From NCBI GenBank assembly GCA_002411015.1, contig DHPY01000014.1:38611-71529 (forward strand): DNA of 32,919 nucleotides, given 5' to 3'. Of this stretch, positions 8,492-17,800 are shown in pieces. The first letter of the stretch is position 1. Each line of letters begins with the position of its first letter. Under the pieces are notes generated by a model. The model saw only the letters and a list, made by a program, of their open reading frames with translations, had not been told where the DNA came from and searched no databases. Made by a program: the position numbers and the translations under genes. The DNA comes from Armatimonadetes bacterium UBA5352. GTDB lineage: Bacteria; Armatimonadota; Zipacnadia; Zipacnadales; UBA5352.

Positions 8492-9961
8492 TCAGAACCA
8501 GCCGATCGGCTCGCCGGAGATGTCCTGGATGACGTTCTTGTAGCGCATGTACGTAAATAGCCCGCGCATGCCGCGCTCCACGCCGGTGCCGGACTGTTTC
8601 CAGCCGGGGAAGGGGCTTTGCGGATTCACCTGGTTGTAGGTGTTCACGTAGACCGTGCCCGACTGCAGCGCCCGCACCATCCGCCGCGCGCGGTCGGCGT
8701 CCGTGGTGAAGACGCCCGAGCCGAGGCCGTAGGGCGTGTCATTGGCGATCGCGACGGCTTCCGCCTCGTCCTCGAAGGGGATCGCCACCAGCACCGGCCC
8801 GAAGACCTCCTCGCAGGAGACCGACATGGCGTTCGTCGCGCCGGTCAGGAGCGTCGGGCGGACGAACCAGCCGCCCGCCAGCTCCGGGTCATCGGGCACC
8901 GTGCCCCCCGCGGCGATCGTCGCCCCGGCTTCCTCGCCCCAGCGGATGTAGCCGGTCACCTTCTCAAACTGCTCCTCGCTCACGATCGCACCAAGCTGCG
9001 TCTCCGGCTTCGCCGGGTCGCCCACGACCAGCGCATCGAGCTTCTCCGCCGCCGCCGCGCAGATCTCATCGTAGATGCTGCGCTGCACCAGCAGCCGCGT
9101 TCCGGCGATGCAGTTCTGCCCGTTGTTGAGCAGCAGGCCGAAGACCGCGCCCGCGACCGCCTGGTCAAAGTCTGCGTCCTCGAAGATGATGTTCGGCGAC
9201 TTGCCGCCAAGCTCCATCGAGACGTTCGTGATGTTCCGCGCCGAAAGCTCAATGATCCGCCTGCCGACGGCCGTCGAGCCGGTGAAGGAGACCATCTGCA
9301 CGTGCGGGTCGGTCACGAGAGCCTCCCCGACCACGCGCCCCGGGCCGGTGATGACGTTGAGCGCACCCGCGGGCAGCCCGGCGTCGGCGAAGCACTCGCA
9401 GACGATCGATGTGCTCATCGGCGTGATCGAGGCGGGCTTGAAGACGATGGAGTTGCCGCAGGCGAGGGCGGGGCCCATCTTCAGCATGCCGAGGAAGAGC
9501 GGGAAGTTCCACGGCGCGATGCCGCCAACGACCCCGAAGGGCTCCCAGAGCGAAAAATCAACCTGCTCGGGGCTTTGGATCGCGATGGTCTCGCCCACCG
9601 CGGCGTCGGTGACCGAGGCGTACCAGCGCAGGAAGTTCACCGCGGCGGGCACATCAATCGCGCGAGCCTCGGTGATCGGCTTGCCCACGTCGAGCATCTC
9701 AAGCTGCGCGAACTCCTCCGCGCGCGCCTCGATGTTGTCCGCCGCACGCGCGAGGACCACTGAGCGATCGGCGGAGGTCATCGCGCCCCACTCGCCCTCA
9801 TAGGCGCGCTGCGCGGCCTCGCAGGCCAGCCGCACATCCTCCGCGCCGCCCTCGGCCACTGTCGCGATCGCCTCGCGGTTCGCGGGGTTGATGCTCTCGT
9901 AGGTGGCACCGTCGGCTGCATCGCGGAACTCGCCGTCAATGAAGAGCCTGATCTCGCGCAT
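8492..9961 (-). CDS. NAD(P)-dependent aldehyde dehydrogenase
   Basis: A full-length (489 aa) aldehyde dehydrogenase that oxidises an aldehyde to an acid. Key residues: N152 in PWNFP, K175 in VFKPAS, the general base E250 in MELGGKSPN and the nucleophile C284 in NNGQNCIAGTR, with the C-terminal YGLGSGVFT region intact. The general layout resembles betaine-aldehyde or other broad aldehyde dehydrogenases (ALDH superfamily); substrate specificity cannot be read from sequence alone. AGGAGG lies 8 nt before ATG 9961. The stop is 75 nt before the small ORF at 8416, so it may be cotranscribed with the PIN pair. A link to the methylamine-type genes further along is possible but not shown. Confidence 0.92.
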   Translation of the reverse strand: MREIRLFIDGEFRDAADGATYESINPANREAIATVAEGGAEDVRLACEAAQRAYEGEWGAMTSADRSVVLARAADNIEARAEEFAQLEMLDVGKPITEARAIDVPAAVNFLRWYASVTDAAVGETIAIQSPEQVDFSLWEPFGVVGGIAPWNFPLFLGMLKMGPALACGNSIVFKPASITPMSTSIVCECFADAGLPAGALNVITGPGRVVGEALVTDPHVQMVSFTGSTAVGRRIIELSARNITNVSMELGGKSPNIIFEDADFDQAVAGAVFGLLLNNGQNCIAGTRLLVQRSIYDEICAAAAEKLDALVVGDPAKPETQLGAIVSEEQFEKVTGYIRWGEEAGATIAAGGTVPDDPELAGGWFVRPTLLTGATNAMSVSCEEVFGPVLVAIPFEDEAEAVAIANDTPYGLGSGVFTTDADRARRMVRALQSGTVYVNTYNQVNPQSPFPGWKQSGTGVERGMRGLFTYMRYKNVIQDISGEPIGWF

Positions 9962-10056
9962 GATCCGATCCTCCTGTACCTAGCTCGAAAGCCGTTCATA
10001 GCTGGTGAGGCAATTCGGCGAGGGCTCGCGCGAACCTGCATCGCAGTCCGTCGCTT

Positions 10057-10069
10057 GGGAAGACTTCCC
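10057..10069. promoter_or_regulatory. Palindrome in divergent aldehyde dehydrogenase/prepilin region
   Basis: GGGAAG-A-CTTCCC is a perfect 6-bp inverted repeat in the 190-nt region between the aldehyde dehydrogenase (minus) and prepilin (plus) genes. It could be an operator. I could not place convincing -35/-10 boxes. Nothing else stands out in 9962-10151. Confidence 0.3.
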
Positions 10070-10151
10070 GAAGGTCAGGCAGGGATGTTCGTGGGGGACC
10101 CGAAGAGCAGAATTGCGGCGGTGGATTAACGAAATGTGGAGGTGGGCGAAG

Positions 10152-10778
10152 ATGCGACGAGGTTTCACTCTGATTGAGCTTCTGGTTGTCATAGCGATCA
10201 TCGCGATCCTCGCGGCGATCCTCTTCCCGGTTTTCGCGCGCGCCCGTGAGAAGGCGCGCCAGACCAGTTGTCTGAGCAATGTCAAACAACTTGGACTGGG
10301 GGTGAGCATGTACGCTCAGGACTACGATGAGACGCTTCCCTGCGTCCAGATGCGGGACGCCACGACCCTGTACGGCTTCTGGTATGACGTCATCCAGCCC
10401 TACGTGACCAACCGCCAGATCCTGCGCTGCCCGTCGCAGCAGTCGGTGGAGCCGGGTTACGGCTGGAACTACCCGCATGCGGGATACCGGCTGGATCTGG
10501 GCAATCAGATCAGCCTCGGAGACGTGCGTTATCCCGCTGAGATGATGCTCTTCGGGGACAGTAACGGCACGACGTATCGTTACTACCTCTACTGCGGCCC
10601 GCACTGGCCGACCGGCATCCGCGATGCGACCAACGTAGTGGCCACGCGGCACAGCGAGGGTGCCAACTTCGCATATGCTGACGGCCATGCGAAGTGGCTG
10701 AAGACATCATCCATCCTCGGTGCGAGCGCCTTCGCGCAGCGCTTCTGGGGACATCCGACTCCAGCGACTACGCCCTGA
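10152..10778 (+). CDS. Prepilin-like protein with H-X9-DG motif
   Basis: A 208-aa type IV pilin-like (pseudopilin) protein. The leader MRRG is cut before F5, with E9 at +5 of the mature protein, then one hydrophobic helix (to about residue 24) and the continuation FPVFARAREKARQTSCLSNVKQLGLG. The C-terminal part carries H167-X9-D177-G178, the motif of the prepilin-processing-associated H-X9-DG family, which is expanded in Planctomycetes, Lentisphaerae and Armatimonadota. ATG 10152 is set by GGAGG 9 nt upstream and by the short leader; the frame is open further upstream but would spoil the prepilin signal. It is alone in its transcript, with a terminator 24 nt after the stop. The role is surface pilus or secretion; the exact one is unknown. 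Confidence 0.9.
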   Translation: MRRGFTLIELLVVIAIIAILAAILFPVFARAREKARQTSCLSNVKQLGLGVSMYAQDYDETLPCVQMRDATTLYGFWYDVIQPYVTNRQILRCPSQQSVEPGYGWNYPHAGYRLDLGNQISLGDVRYPAEMMLFGDSNGTTYRYYLYCGPHWPTGIRDATNVVATRHSEGANFAYADGHAKWLKTSSILGASAFAQRFWGHPTPATTP

Positions 10779-10802
10779 CGGTTGCCTGAACCCGGTGTCT
10801 CA

Positions 10803-10839
10803 GCCGCCTCCCTCACAGACGGAGTGTCAGGGAGGCGGC
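10803..10839 (+). terminator. Terminator hairpin after prepilin gene
   Basis: GCCGCCTCCCT (10803-10813) pairs perfectly with AGGGAGGCGGC (10829-10839), followed by TTCGTG. The tail has few T residues, so efficiency is uncertain. Confidence 0.65.
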
Positions 10840-10885
10840 TTCGTGTACGGGCAGGAAGCGTGAGTTCTTCGGAGAAGCTGCCCTC

Positions 10886-11527
10886 ATGCGCGCACAGTCA
10901 TGCAGGCTCTGCGGATCGAGTGACACGCGACTGCTCCTCGAGGCGCGAGGGCGCGAGTTCCACCACTGCTCGGTCTGCGATCTCGTCTCCGTGCCGGAGC
11001 GGTTCCTGCTGAGCCCGGAGGCCGAGCGGGAGCGCTACCTGCTGCATGAGAACAGTCCTGCGGATGAGGGCTACCGCGCGTGGCTGAGCCCCCTGCTCGA
11101 CGAGGTGACGCCCCTCGTCGCGCCGGGCGCCGCGGGCCTCGACTACGGCTGCGGCGCCCCGCCGGTGCTGGTGATGATGCTGCGCGAGCAGGGCTTCCGC
11201 ATGGAGGGCTGGGACCTCTACTTCTCACCGGAGGCGACGCCGCTTGAGCGCACCTACGACTTCGTGACCTGCAGCGAGACCGCAGAGCACTTCCGTGAGC
11301 CGCTGATGGAGTTCGAGCGCCTGCACCGGCTGCTGCGCCCGGGCGGGGTGCTGGGCGTGATGACGCAGATGCTCGCCGACTGGTCGGGGTTCCGGGGCTG
11401 GCACTACCACTCGGACGCGACGCACATCAGCTTCTACAGCCAGCGGACGATGCGCTGGCTCGCCGAGCGGTTCGGGTGGAGCGTGAGCTTCCCGCGCGAG
11501 CACGTGACGGTCTTCAGGAAGCCGTGA
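10886..11527 (+). CDS. Class I SAM-dependent methyltransferase with zinc ribbon
   Basis: A 213-aa protein with an N-terminal zinc ribbon (C6-x2-C9 and C28-x2-C31) and a Rossmann methyltransferase core. The SAM-binding motif is L-D-Y-G-C-G (85-90). The later acidic position is in GWDLYF, and motif III-like RLLRPGGVLGVMTQ lies at 148-161. This layout resembles the methyltransferases with CxxC heads found in glycan and natural-product clusters. The acceptor is unknown. GGAG lies about 12 nt before ATG 10886. It ends 10 nt before the stop of the convergent DUF2330 mosaic gene. Confidence 0.85.
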   Translation: MRAQSCRLCGSSDTRLLLEARGREFHHCSVCDLVSVPERFLLSPEAERERYLLHENSPADEGYRAWLSPLLDEVTPLVAPGAAGLDYGCGAPPVLVMMLREQGFRMEGWDLYFSPEATPLERTYDFVTCSETAEHFREPLMEFERLHRLLRPGGVLGVMTQMLADWSGFRGWHYHSDATHISFYSQRTMRWLAERFGWSVSFPREHVTVFRKP

Positions 11528-11537
11528 GCTCAGCGCA

Positions 11538-14300
11538 TCACTCCCACGTAACCGCCACAGGGAACTCGTCGTAGTGCCTGCTGCCGCGGCCGGGAAGGTC
11601 GAGCCGGATGTGTTGCGGCGCCGACTGGCCACGGCGCGCGATGTACACGCCCGGGTCTTCGCCCACTTGTAGCGGCCCCGATGGCGTCATGCCCACTGAG
11701 AAGACCACGGCCCCATCCTGCCATCCAAGCAGGCGCGGGCGGCTCCAGTCATCATCGCGCGGGAGCGGCGCCTGCGCGATCATCTCGGCCGGGCCGCCGG
11801 AGGTCCCGTGGAGGAAGATGACGGCCCCGCGCGGCTCTGCCTCGTGATCGTAGACCGCCAGCACGCCCCGCTCCGTCGGCAGCAGATCGAGCAGGCCGCC
11901 GGCGTCGGCGGGCGGAGCCAGGCGGCGCTCCTCGCCCTCGCGCGGCCGGTAGATGATCGTCTGCGCATCCGGGGCGGCGAAGGCCACGCCATGCTCCGAG
12001 GCCGCGAGACAGGAGCGGAAGGTCTGCTGCCGCTCCATGAGCTCGCCATCGAGGCTGTATTGGCTCGCCATCACCGGCAGGCGCTTCTTCGCGTAACCGC
12101 TGCGGTCTGGGAGCCTCTCGAGCCGCTCTATCATGTAGATCGATCGGCCGTCGGGAGCCCAGTGCAGCTCATCGATCCACTCGTCGCCCTCTTCCGCCGC
12201 GATCTCCCGCGGCATCGCCCCCGGCTCGAGCAGGAAGAGCACCGCGACGTATCCGTCTGGCTGGTCGCGGCTCCCCGCGATCGCGAGATGTTCGCCGGTG
12301 GGGTCCCACGCCATCCGCTGGATGTAGCCTACGTCGTACCACGGGCGCGCCAGCAGCCGCCGATGGTTGTTCCCGATGAGCGGAGGGGTGTCAGCGCCGA
12401 GGCCGTCGTAGAGCAGATCGCACGCGGCGATGGTGAAGCCGCTCCCGTAGTGCCGCGCGAAAGCTACCCGCCGGTTGTCGGGTGAGAGGCAGGCGGTGAC
12501 CACCCCGGCGTCGCCCTTCCGCCTGAGGGTGAGAGTGGCGGCATTGCCTTCCGTGGCATCGGCGATCGTGACGCCACCCGGTGAAGTCTCAATGTCCATG
12601 CGCGCGAGCGGCACTATGTCACCGAACCCGGCGGCCCCCACGTGCGCTTCGTCGAACGGGTAGCTCACCGTTGCCTCGGCCGCCAGCTCCGCCGCGCGGT
12701 CGCGGTCAACGGTCGGCTCGCAGGCCATCGCGATGTCCAGCCCACCGGAATCGATCATCGGCGAGCCCGTGACCTCGTAGACCCAGGTGTCATTGCGGCC
12801 GGTCAGCGGGTCGATCGGGAGTTCCTTGATCCGGCTCCCCAGCCAGTCCCGGCCAACCGGCACCGCGTTGCCCGATGAGTCGAGGCCCACCTCAGGCGGC
12901 ACCGTCACGGTCAGATCCTCCAGCGCCGCCGGATAGCAGCCCGCCTCCTCGAGAAACGACAGGATCGCGTCATCGAGCCGCACCAGCGCCATGTCAAGCT
13001 CGCTCAGGCCACTGTCCCGGCCGCCGACGGTTCCTGCGTGGGCGCTGGTGAGCGTGGCCCGATCAAGGGTCGCGCCTGCCCCGAGCAGCAGCGTGAGCGC
13101 GATGCACAGCGTCGCGGGCCGCGCCGTATACACGCCGAGCCTGTACGCAGCGAGGAGCATCAGGAAGATTCCGGTGAGCACCAGCGCGGGCAGAAGCATG
13201 CCCCCCTGCCTCGGCGGCTCAGGCAGCTTCCCCGTCCTCGTGATGGCCAGCCGCTCGGCACGTACCTCCGCAGGCGCGAAGCTCAGGTCCTCCATCGCAT
13301 CGAGGTCCACCACCGTCCAGAGCCGAGTCGCCCAGAGCAGCCGAGGGTCCGCATCGTTCTCGCCCGGCCACCCGTCCTCCCGCCAGTGCAGGCGCTCGCC
13401 GGTCATGCCGCCGTACCCCGCGAACTCAACAATCGCCGAGGGCCGCGCCTGCGCCTCGATGGTGTCGCGGCGGATCCGCGCGTAGCTCGTGCCCGTGCCG
13501 TGGTCGCCGAGCGGCAGCCGGGCGCGCACAAGCTGCTCGCACTCAACCGGCTCGCGCGTGAGGGTCACGAGCGTGAGCGCGGTCTTCTCACGAGAGCTTC
13601 CCCGGGAGATGTACAGAGGGAAGATGGGGCGCTCCGTCGGGAACTCGATGCCGATTGGCTTCACGTCGTTGAGCACCGGCTTCTCCTCAGCCACCTCCGG
13701 CAGCACGCGCAGCGCGACGAAAAACCAGCCTTTGCCGACGTAGTGGCCGAAGACGCTCGCGTGCTCCTCGGGTGTGGCGTAGCCATGCTGGTTCAGCCAG
13801 TCCACCAGCACGTTCGGCCCGGTGGCGGAGAGGACGGAGACGTCGTAGTCGCCGACCTCCATCCGCCGGTGGAGCGTGACTTGCTCAGCCTCGGCTCCGG
13901 CGACGCCCTCCGTCGCCGGCGCCATCATCCCCGGATCCTCTATGCCGTCAGCGGAGGGGGTCTCGATCTCGGTCTTGACCAGCGGTTCGGTGGTGTCGAG
14001 GACCCGCTCGATGAACTCGGTGGAGGCCATGAAGACGTCGTCGTCGAGGGGCTCGCCCGGCACGGGGATGACCCAGGCGAAGCCTGCGGCCGGTCCGTGG
14101 TAGGTCGTCTGGAGCAGCAGCACCTCGCGCCCCTCGGCAGGCTCGATGATGATGCCCTTCTGCTCGGTGGAGGTGGCGCCGAGGTCGCCGTAGAGGCGAC
14201 CGTATGCCTCCTCCGGCGCCATGAACATGCCATCCGCCAGTGCGACCTGCGCGGTGACCAGCAGCACTGCGAACGCCAGTGATCCGATGCGCGTGTGCAT
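11538..14300 (-). CDS. DUF2330 / pseudopilin-like / beta-propeller mosaic protein
   Basis: A 920-aa exported protein. A signal peptide (MHTRIGSLAFAVLLVTAQVALA) is followed by a DUF2330-type domain (about residues 23-350: DGMFMAPEEAYGRLYG, GFAWVIPVPGEP). Two transmembrane segments follow (about 367-391 and 393-412), then a segment like the globular part of GspG-type pseudopilins (about 430-510: ALVRLDDAILSFLEEAGCYPAALEDL, KELPIDPLTGRNDTWVYEV). It ends in a TolB/WD40-like beta-propeller (about 570-920, with SPDNRRVAFAR, DPTGEHLAIAG and APDGRSIYMIE blades). ATG 14300 is chosen because it begins the signal peptide; the frame is open further upstream. DUF2330 proteins have no known function. This combination could be a membrane sensor or envelope assembly factor, but that is a guess. 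Confidence 0.75.
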   Translation of the reverse strand: MHTRIGSLAFAVLLVTAQVALADGMFMAPEEAYGRLYGDLGATSTEQKGIIIEPAEGREVLLLQTTYHGPAAGFAWVIPVPGEPLDDDVFMASTEFIERVLDTTEPLVKTEIETPSADGIEDPGMMAPATEGVAGAEAEQVTLHRRMEVGDYDVSVLSATGPNVLVDWLNQHGYATPEEHASVFGHYVGKGWFFVALRVLPEVAEEKPVLNDVKPIGIEFPTERPIFPLYISRGSSREKTALTLVTLTREPVECEQLVRARLPLGDHGTGTSYARIRRDTIEAQARPSAIVEFAGYGGMTGERLHWREDGWPGENDADPRLLWATRLWTVVDLDAMEDLSFAPAEVRAERLAITRTGKLPEPPRQGGMLLPALVLTGIFLMLLAAYRLGVYTARPATLCIALTLLLGAGATLDRATLTSAHAGTVGGRDSGLSELDMALVRLDDAILSFLEEAGCYPAALEDLTVTVPPEVGLDSSGNAVPVGRDWLGSRIKELPIDPLTGRNDTWVYEVTGSPMIDSGGLDIAMACEPTVDRDRAAELAAEATVSYPFDEAHVGAAGFGDIVPLARMDIETSPGGVTIADATEGNAATLTLRRKGDAGVVTACLSPDNRRVAFARHYGSGFTIAACDLLYDGLGADTPPLIGNNHRRLLARPWYDVGYIQRMAWDPTGEHLAIAGSRDQPDGYVAVLFLLEPGAMPREIAAEEGDEWIDELHWAPDGRSIYMIERLERLPDRSGYAKKRLPVMASQYSLDGELMERQQTFRSCLAASEHGVAFAAPDAQTIIYRPREGEERRLAPPADAGGLLDLLPTERGVLAVYDHEAEPRGAVIFLHGTSGGPAEMIAQAPLPRDDDWSRPRLLGWQDGAVVFSVGMTPSGPLQVGEDPGVYIARRGQSAPQHIRLDLPGRGSRHYDEFPVAVTWE

Positions 14301-14488
14301 CGCCCTGCCCCCGATCATGCGGCGCGCCAGTGACACTCCTCTGTATGTGGTAACACACACGCGAAACGTTGGGTTCCGCGATGGCGAACGGCCGCAGACA
14401 GGAACCAGCCCGCTTCGTGGAGCCCGCAACGGCAGACGGCCGGCTGGTAAATGACGCCGGGGCGCAGCCCCTCCTGAACGGTGGCCTG

Positions 14489-14770
14489 TGCATTACGAGC
14501 ATCTCTAAACTAACTGTAGATGGGCCGTATGCCGTCATGGAGGGGCCGCCCGAGCGAAGCGAGGGTCCCGCGAAGCGGGAGGTTCCACCCCGGCCCATGT
14601 CGTTTGGCGACAGCAAACCGTGCAGCGGCCAGTTGTCGTTGTGCGCGGGCCGGGGTGGAACCTGAGGCGCTGGCGCGCCTCACCCTCGCGCCGCTACACG
14701 ACAGCGGACGCTCGGGCGGCCCCTCCAGGCAACGACAACGACAGTGCCGGACGAAGATGTGCGTAATGCA
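14489..14770. repeat. Cloverleaf repeat element, copy 2 (complete)
   Basis: The one complete copy, about 282 bp, fills the gap between two minus-strand genes. Terminal inverted repeats are TGCATTACGAGCATC (14489-14503) and GATGTGCGTAATGCA (14756-14770). Outer arms 14539-14556 and 14709-14726 pair perfectly over 18 bp. Between them lie hairpins 14566-14571/14575-14580, 14581-14596/14647-14662 (16 bp, 50-nt loop that itself contains GTTTG/CAAAC), 14663-14670/14675-14682 (TGAGGCGC, loop TGGC) and an extra one at 14691-14695/14703-14707. No ORF is convincing. 14301-14488 likewise shows no gene and must hold the promoter of the gene starting at 14300. Confidence 0.9.
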
Positions 14771-14810
14771 TGCGAACGGTGGCGAAGGCGCCACTCACGA
14801 ACGGGCTCGC

Positions 14811-17800
14811 TCACTCCCGCACCAGCCGCAGCTCATCGAACCACGCGCGGCCGGTGTGGTGGCGGAAGATGCAGAACACGCGCATTGACCGCAGCGGCGC
14901 GGGTGGGTCAAGCTCCAGTGTCGCCTGCTGCCAGTCGTGCGTGCCGACCTCGAAGGACGCGCTGTGTCCGTTGTAGACCGTCCCGTCTATGCAGGTCGCG
15001 TCCACCCAGATCGAATAGTGCCCATCGCGAGGCCCGCTGACGTCCTCGCAGCGGCTCCAGCCCGTGAGCGTCAACCGCTGCGGCGGGTCCTCCTCGAAGC
15101 TCAGCGACTGGTGCGCGCCGCTGATGCCCTCGACCGTCGCATTCTCGCACGCGATTGAGTACTCGCCGCTGCGCCCGCCCTCGGCGAGCGTGAAGCCAGC
15201 GTCGAACGGCTGCCAGGCCTCAGTCGTCCTGCGCAGCGGCTCCGTGACCTCCGGCAGCGCCCAGACCGCGGCATCCATCTGCGCCTGCCGCAGCGGCTCC
15301 AGCGCCTCGCGCGAGGGGCCCAGCGCCAGTACAGTGTAGATCTGCAGGCTCGGCAGCGTGTAGCGCGTGCGGCCGCCGGCTGTCCGCGGCTCGATCCACT
15401 GCGGCTCGGCATCGGGCGAGAGCGCGAGGCACACCAGCGGCTCCTCCAGCGGCAGTTCGACCGACACATCCCGCGCGGGCTCGATCGCCAGCGTGGTCTC
15501 CGAGTGCGCCACGCTGGTCTGCTCGAAGCCGGGGTTCGCGAGCAGATTGCTCTCATCGCGATCCACCGCTCCGGGCGCGAGGTCGCGGATGCGGATCATG
15601 TACTCGCCGGTCTGCGCGGCACGATCGGTGGAGAGGTCATCGCCGCTGAACGAGGCGCCGCCGTCGGTGCTGAAGGAGGAGCGGCCCTCATTGGTGTCGG
15701 CGTCTATGCTGATCTGCATCCAGCGCTGCATCCCATCAAGCTCGCCCACGCCGTGGATCTCGATCACGTTCTCCTCGCGGAGCATCTCCCGCGGGATCGG
15801 CCACTCGATCCAGCCCGCCGGGCGCATGCGCTCCGTGGGGATCATCCCAAGGTCCTGACCGTTCAGCATCACTGCCATGCCCGCATCCGTTGCGTCGAAG
15901 GTCGCCGAGGCGTAGATCTCGAGCACCGGATCGTTCACCTCAGCCGGCTCGGCCACCGCGATGCTCTTCCGGACGACGACCGGCTCGCCGCCGAAGAACA
16001 TGCGCAACTCGCCTGAGCCATCATCGGAGGCGAAGAGCCCTGGCTGCTCGACCTCGTAGCGGAAGTCGTAGTTCAGCAGATGCACCGTGCGCAGGCCCGA
16101 GGCGCTCTGCGTCTGGTTCACGAAGACCGTCTCCGGCGCGTCGAGGCGCAGGGCGGGGTCTGTCAAGCGCAGGAGCGCGTCGCGGTCGAGCGTCTCCAGG
16201 CCGACCGGCGAGTAGAGCACCTCGCCCCGGCCAAGCGGCGCGCCTCCGGAGGCATCGGCGGCCACGAGCGTAATCGCCTGCACCCGGCCAAGCTCGCCCG
16301 CGTCCGCATGCATGGTCAGCGTCACGGTCTGCCCCGTTCGCAGCGCGAAGGGCTCGGTGGAGAGCCAGTGCTGGCGATTGTCCTCGCGATCGAGCAGCCA
16401 CTGCGCCACCGTCTCGCCATCCACGGAGAACTGGAGCGCGCTCGTGCCGTCGCTCTCGTCGAGGACCTGCACATGCGCGATGAAGCTCCCTGCCGGGCCC
16501 TCGTGGGTCAGCGAGGCGGTCGCGGGGTCGGACGTGGCCGCGATGTTGGAGGCGCCCTCGGGCTCAAAGCCCGCGAGATCCCACTCGCGGATGCCGCGGC
16601 TGATCAGCCGCAGCGGGCGCATGATCTGCCGCGCGGCGGGAGGCGTGGAGGGCATGCCGAGGTGATCGTAGGCCGCGAACTCCCCGCTGATGATCACGCG
16701 CCCGCCCTGGCCGGCGAAGCGCAGGATGCCATCGGCAGTCTCAGGCGCGAGGAACGCGGCGCCGGGGACAATGAGTGTCCGGATATCCGCCCGCGAGCCC
16801 TCGGCCATGTCGCTCTCCACGAGCACCTCGAAGGGGACGCCCGCTTTCGTCAGGGCGCTCGCCAGCGGTATCGCCTGCTGGAGGTTGCGGTTCTGCAGAT
16901 CGGTCATCGCGGAGTAGAGGATCGCGACATCGCCGGCTGGCATGGCGCCCTCGTAGAGCGGCTTCGCAGCCTCGAGGAATCCATAGGAGCGGTCGAGTTC
17001 GCGGTAGATGCGTTGGTTGAACGGGTCGCTGGTGTCAGTGATCGGCAGCGACGGGAAGAGGCTATAGCAGGGAACGTAGGTGCCGCCACATGCCGCGCCC
17101 TCGGCGGCCGCGAGCGCGAACTCCTCCGGCAGCGGCGAGGACGGGTAGAAGTCGTGGTGCATGCCCTCGTTCCAGGTCTTCTCGCCGCGCTGCGAGGCGA
17201 TCGTGGGCGGGAGGTACATCAGCATGCCGGTGGGGCTGCCATGCAGCGCGGCATTGCCGACCTTGTAGCGGAAGGCGTTGTTCTCGAAGGGCGGGTGGCT
17301 CATGGTCTCCCAGAAGTGCAGATCGAGCCCGCCCTGCTCGGCGACGTAGAGGCCGAGCGGGCTGCCCGCGTTCGGGACATTCAGCAGCGGCGGCTCGTGC
17401 GAGCGGCAGAAGGCGCGCAGGCCGCGGTGGTAGTCCGCGAGCGTCTCGGCGATGAACGCCTTCAGCGGCGCGGCCAGTGGTCCGTTGGCCTCGGGAACGC
17501 CCTCGCCCGGCTCGATGCCATGCTCGCGCGCCCACTGCGTCCAGGCTACGGCAGCCTCCGGCCGGTAGTCAACCGTGGGCCAGACGGCGTTATCGTAGAA
17601 GATCGCCGCGACATCCGTCTGGTCCCAGACAGCGCGGGTGCGCTCGCGCACATACTCCGGCCAGATCTCCGTGTAGAGCGAGCCGAAGCGCCGGACCGGG
17701 TTGTTGTAGGCGAGGACCTCGGAGCCATCGGGCGCGAGGCCGATCGCCTGCTGAAGCTCGGGGTGCTGCTCGATCTCGCGGGTGGTGAAGGTGCGCGCGC

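Noticed and set aside
14539..14726. Repeat element as a tRNA gene because of its cloverleaf shape
   Set aside because: The arms are far longer than tRNA arms, there is no TTC-containing T-loop, and no CCA or anticodon arrangement.
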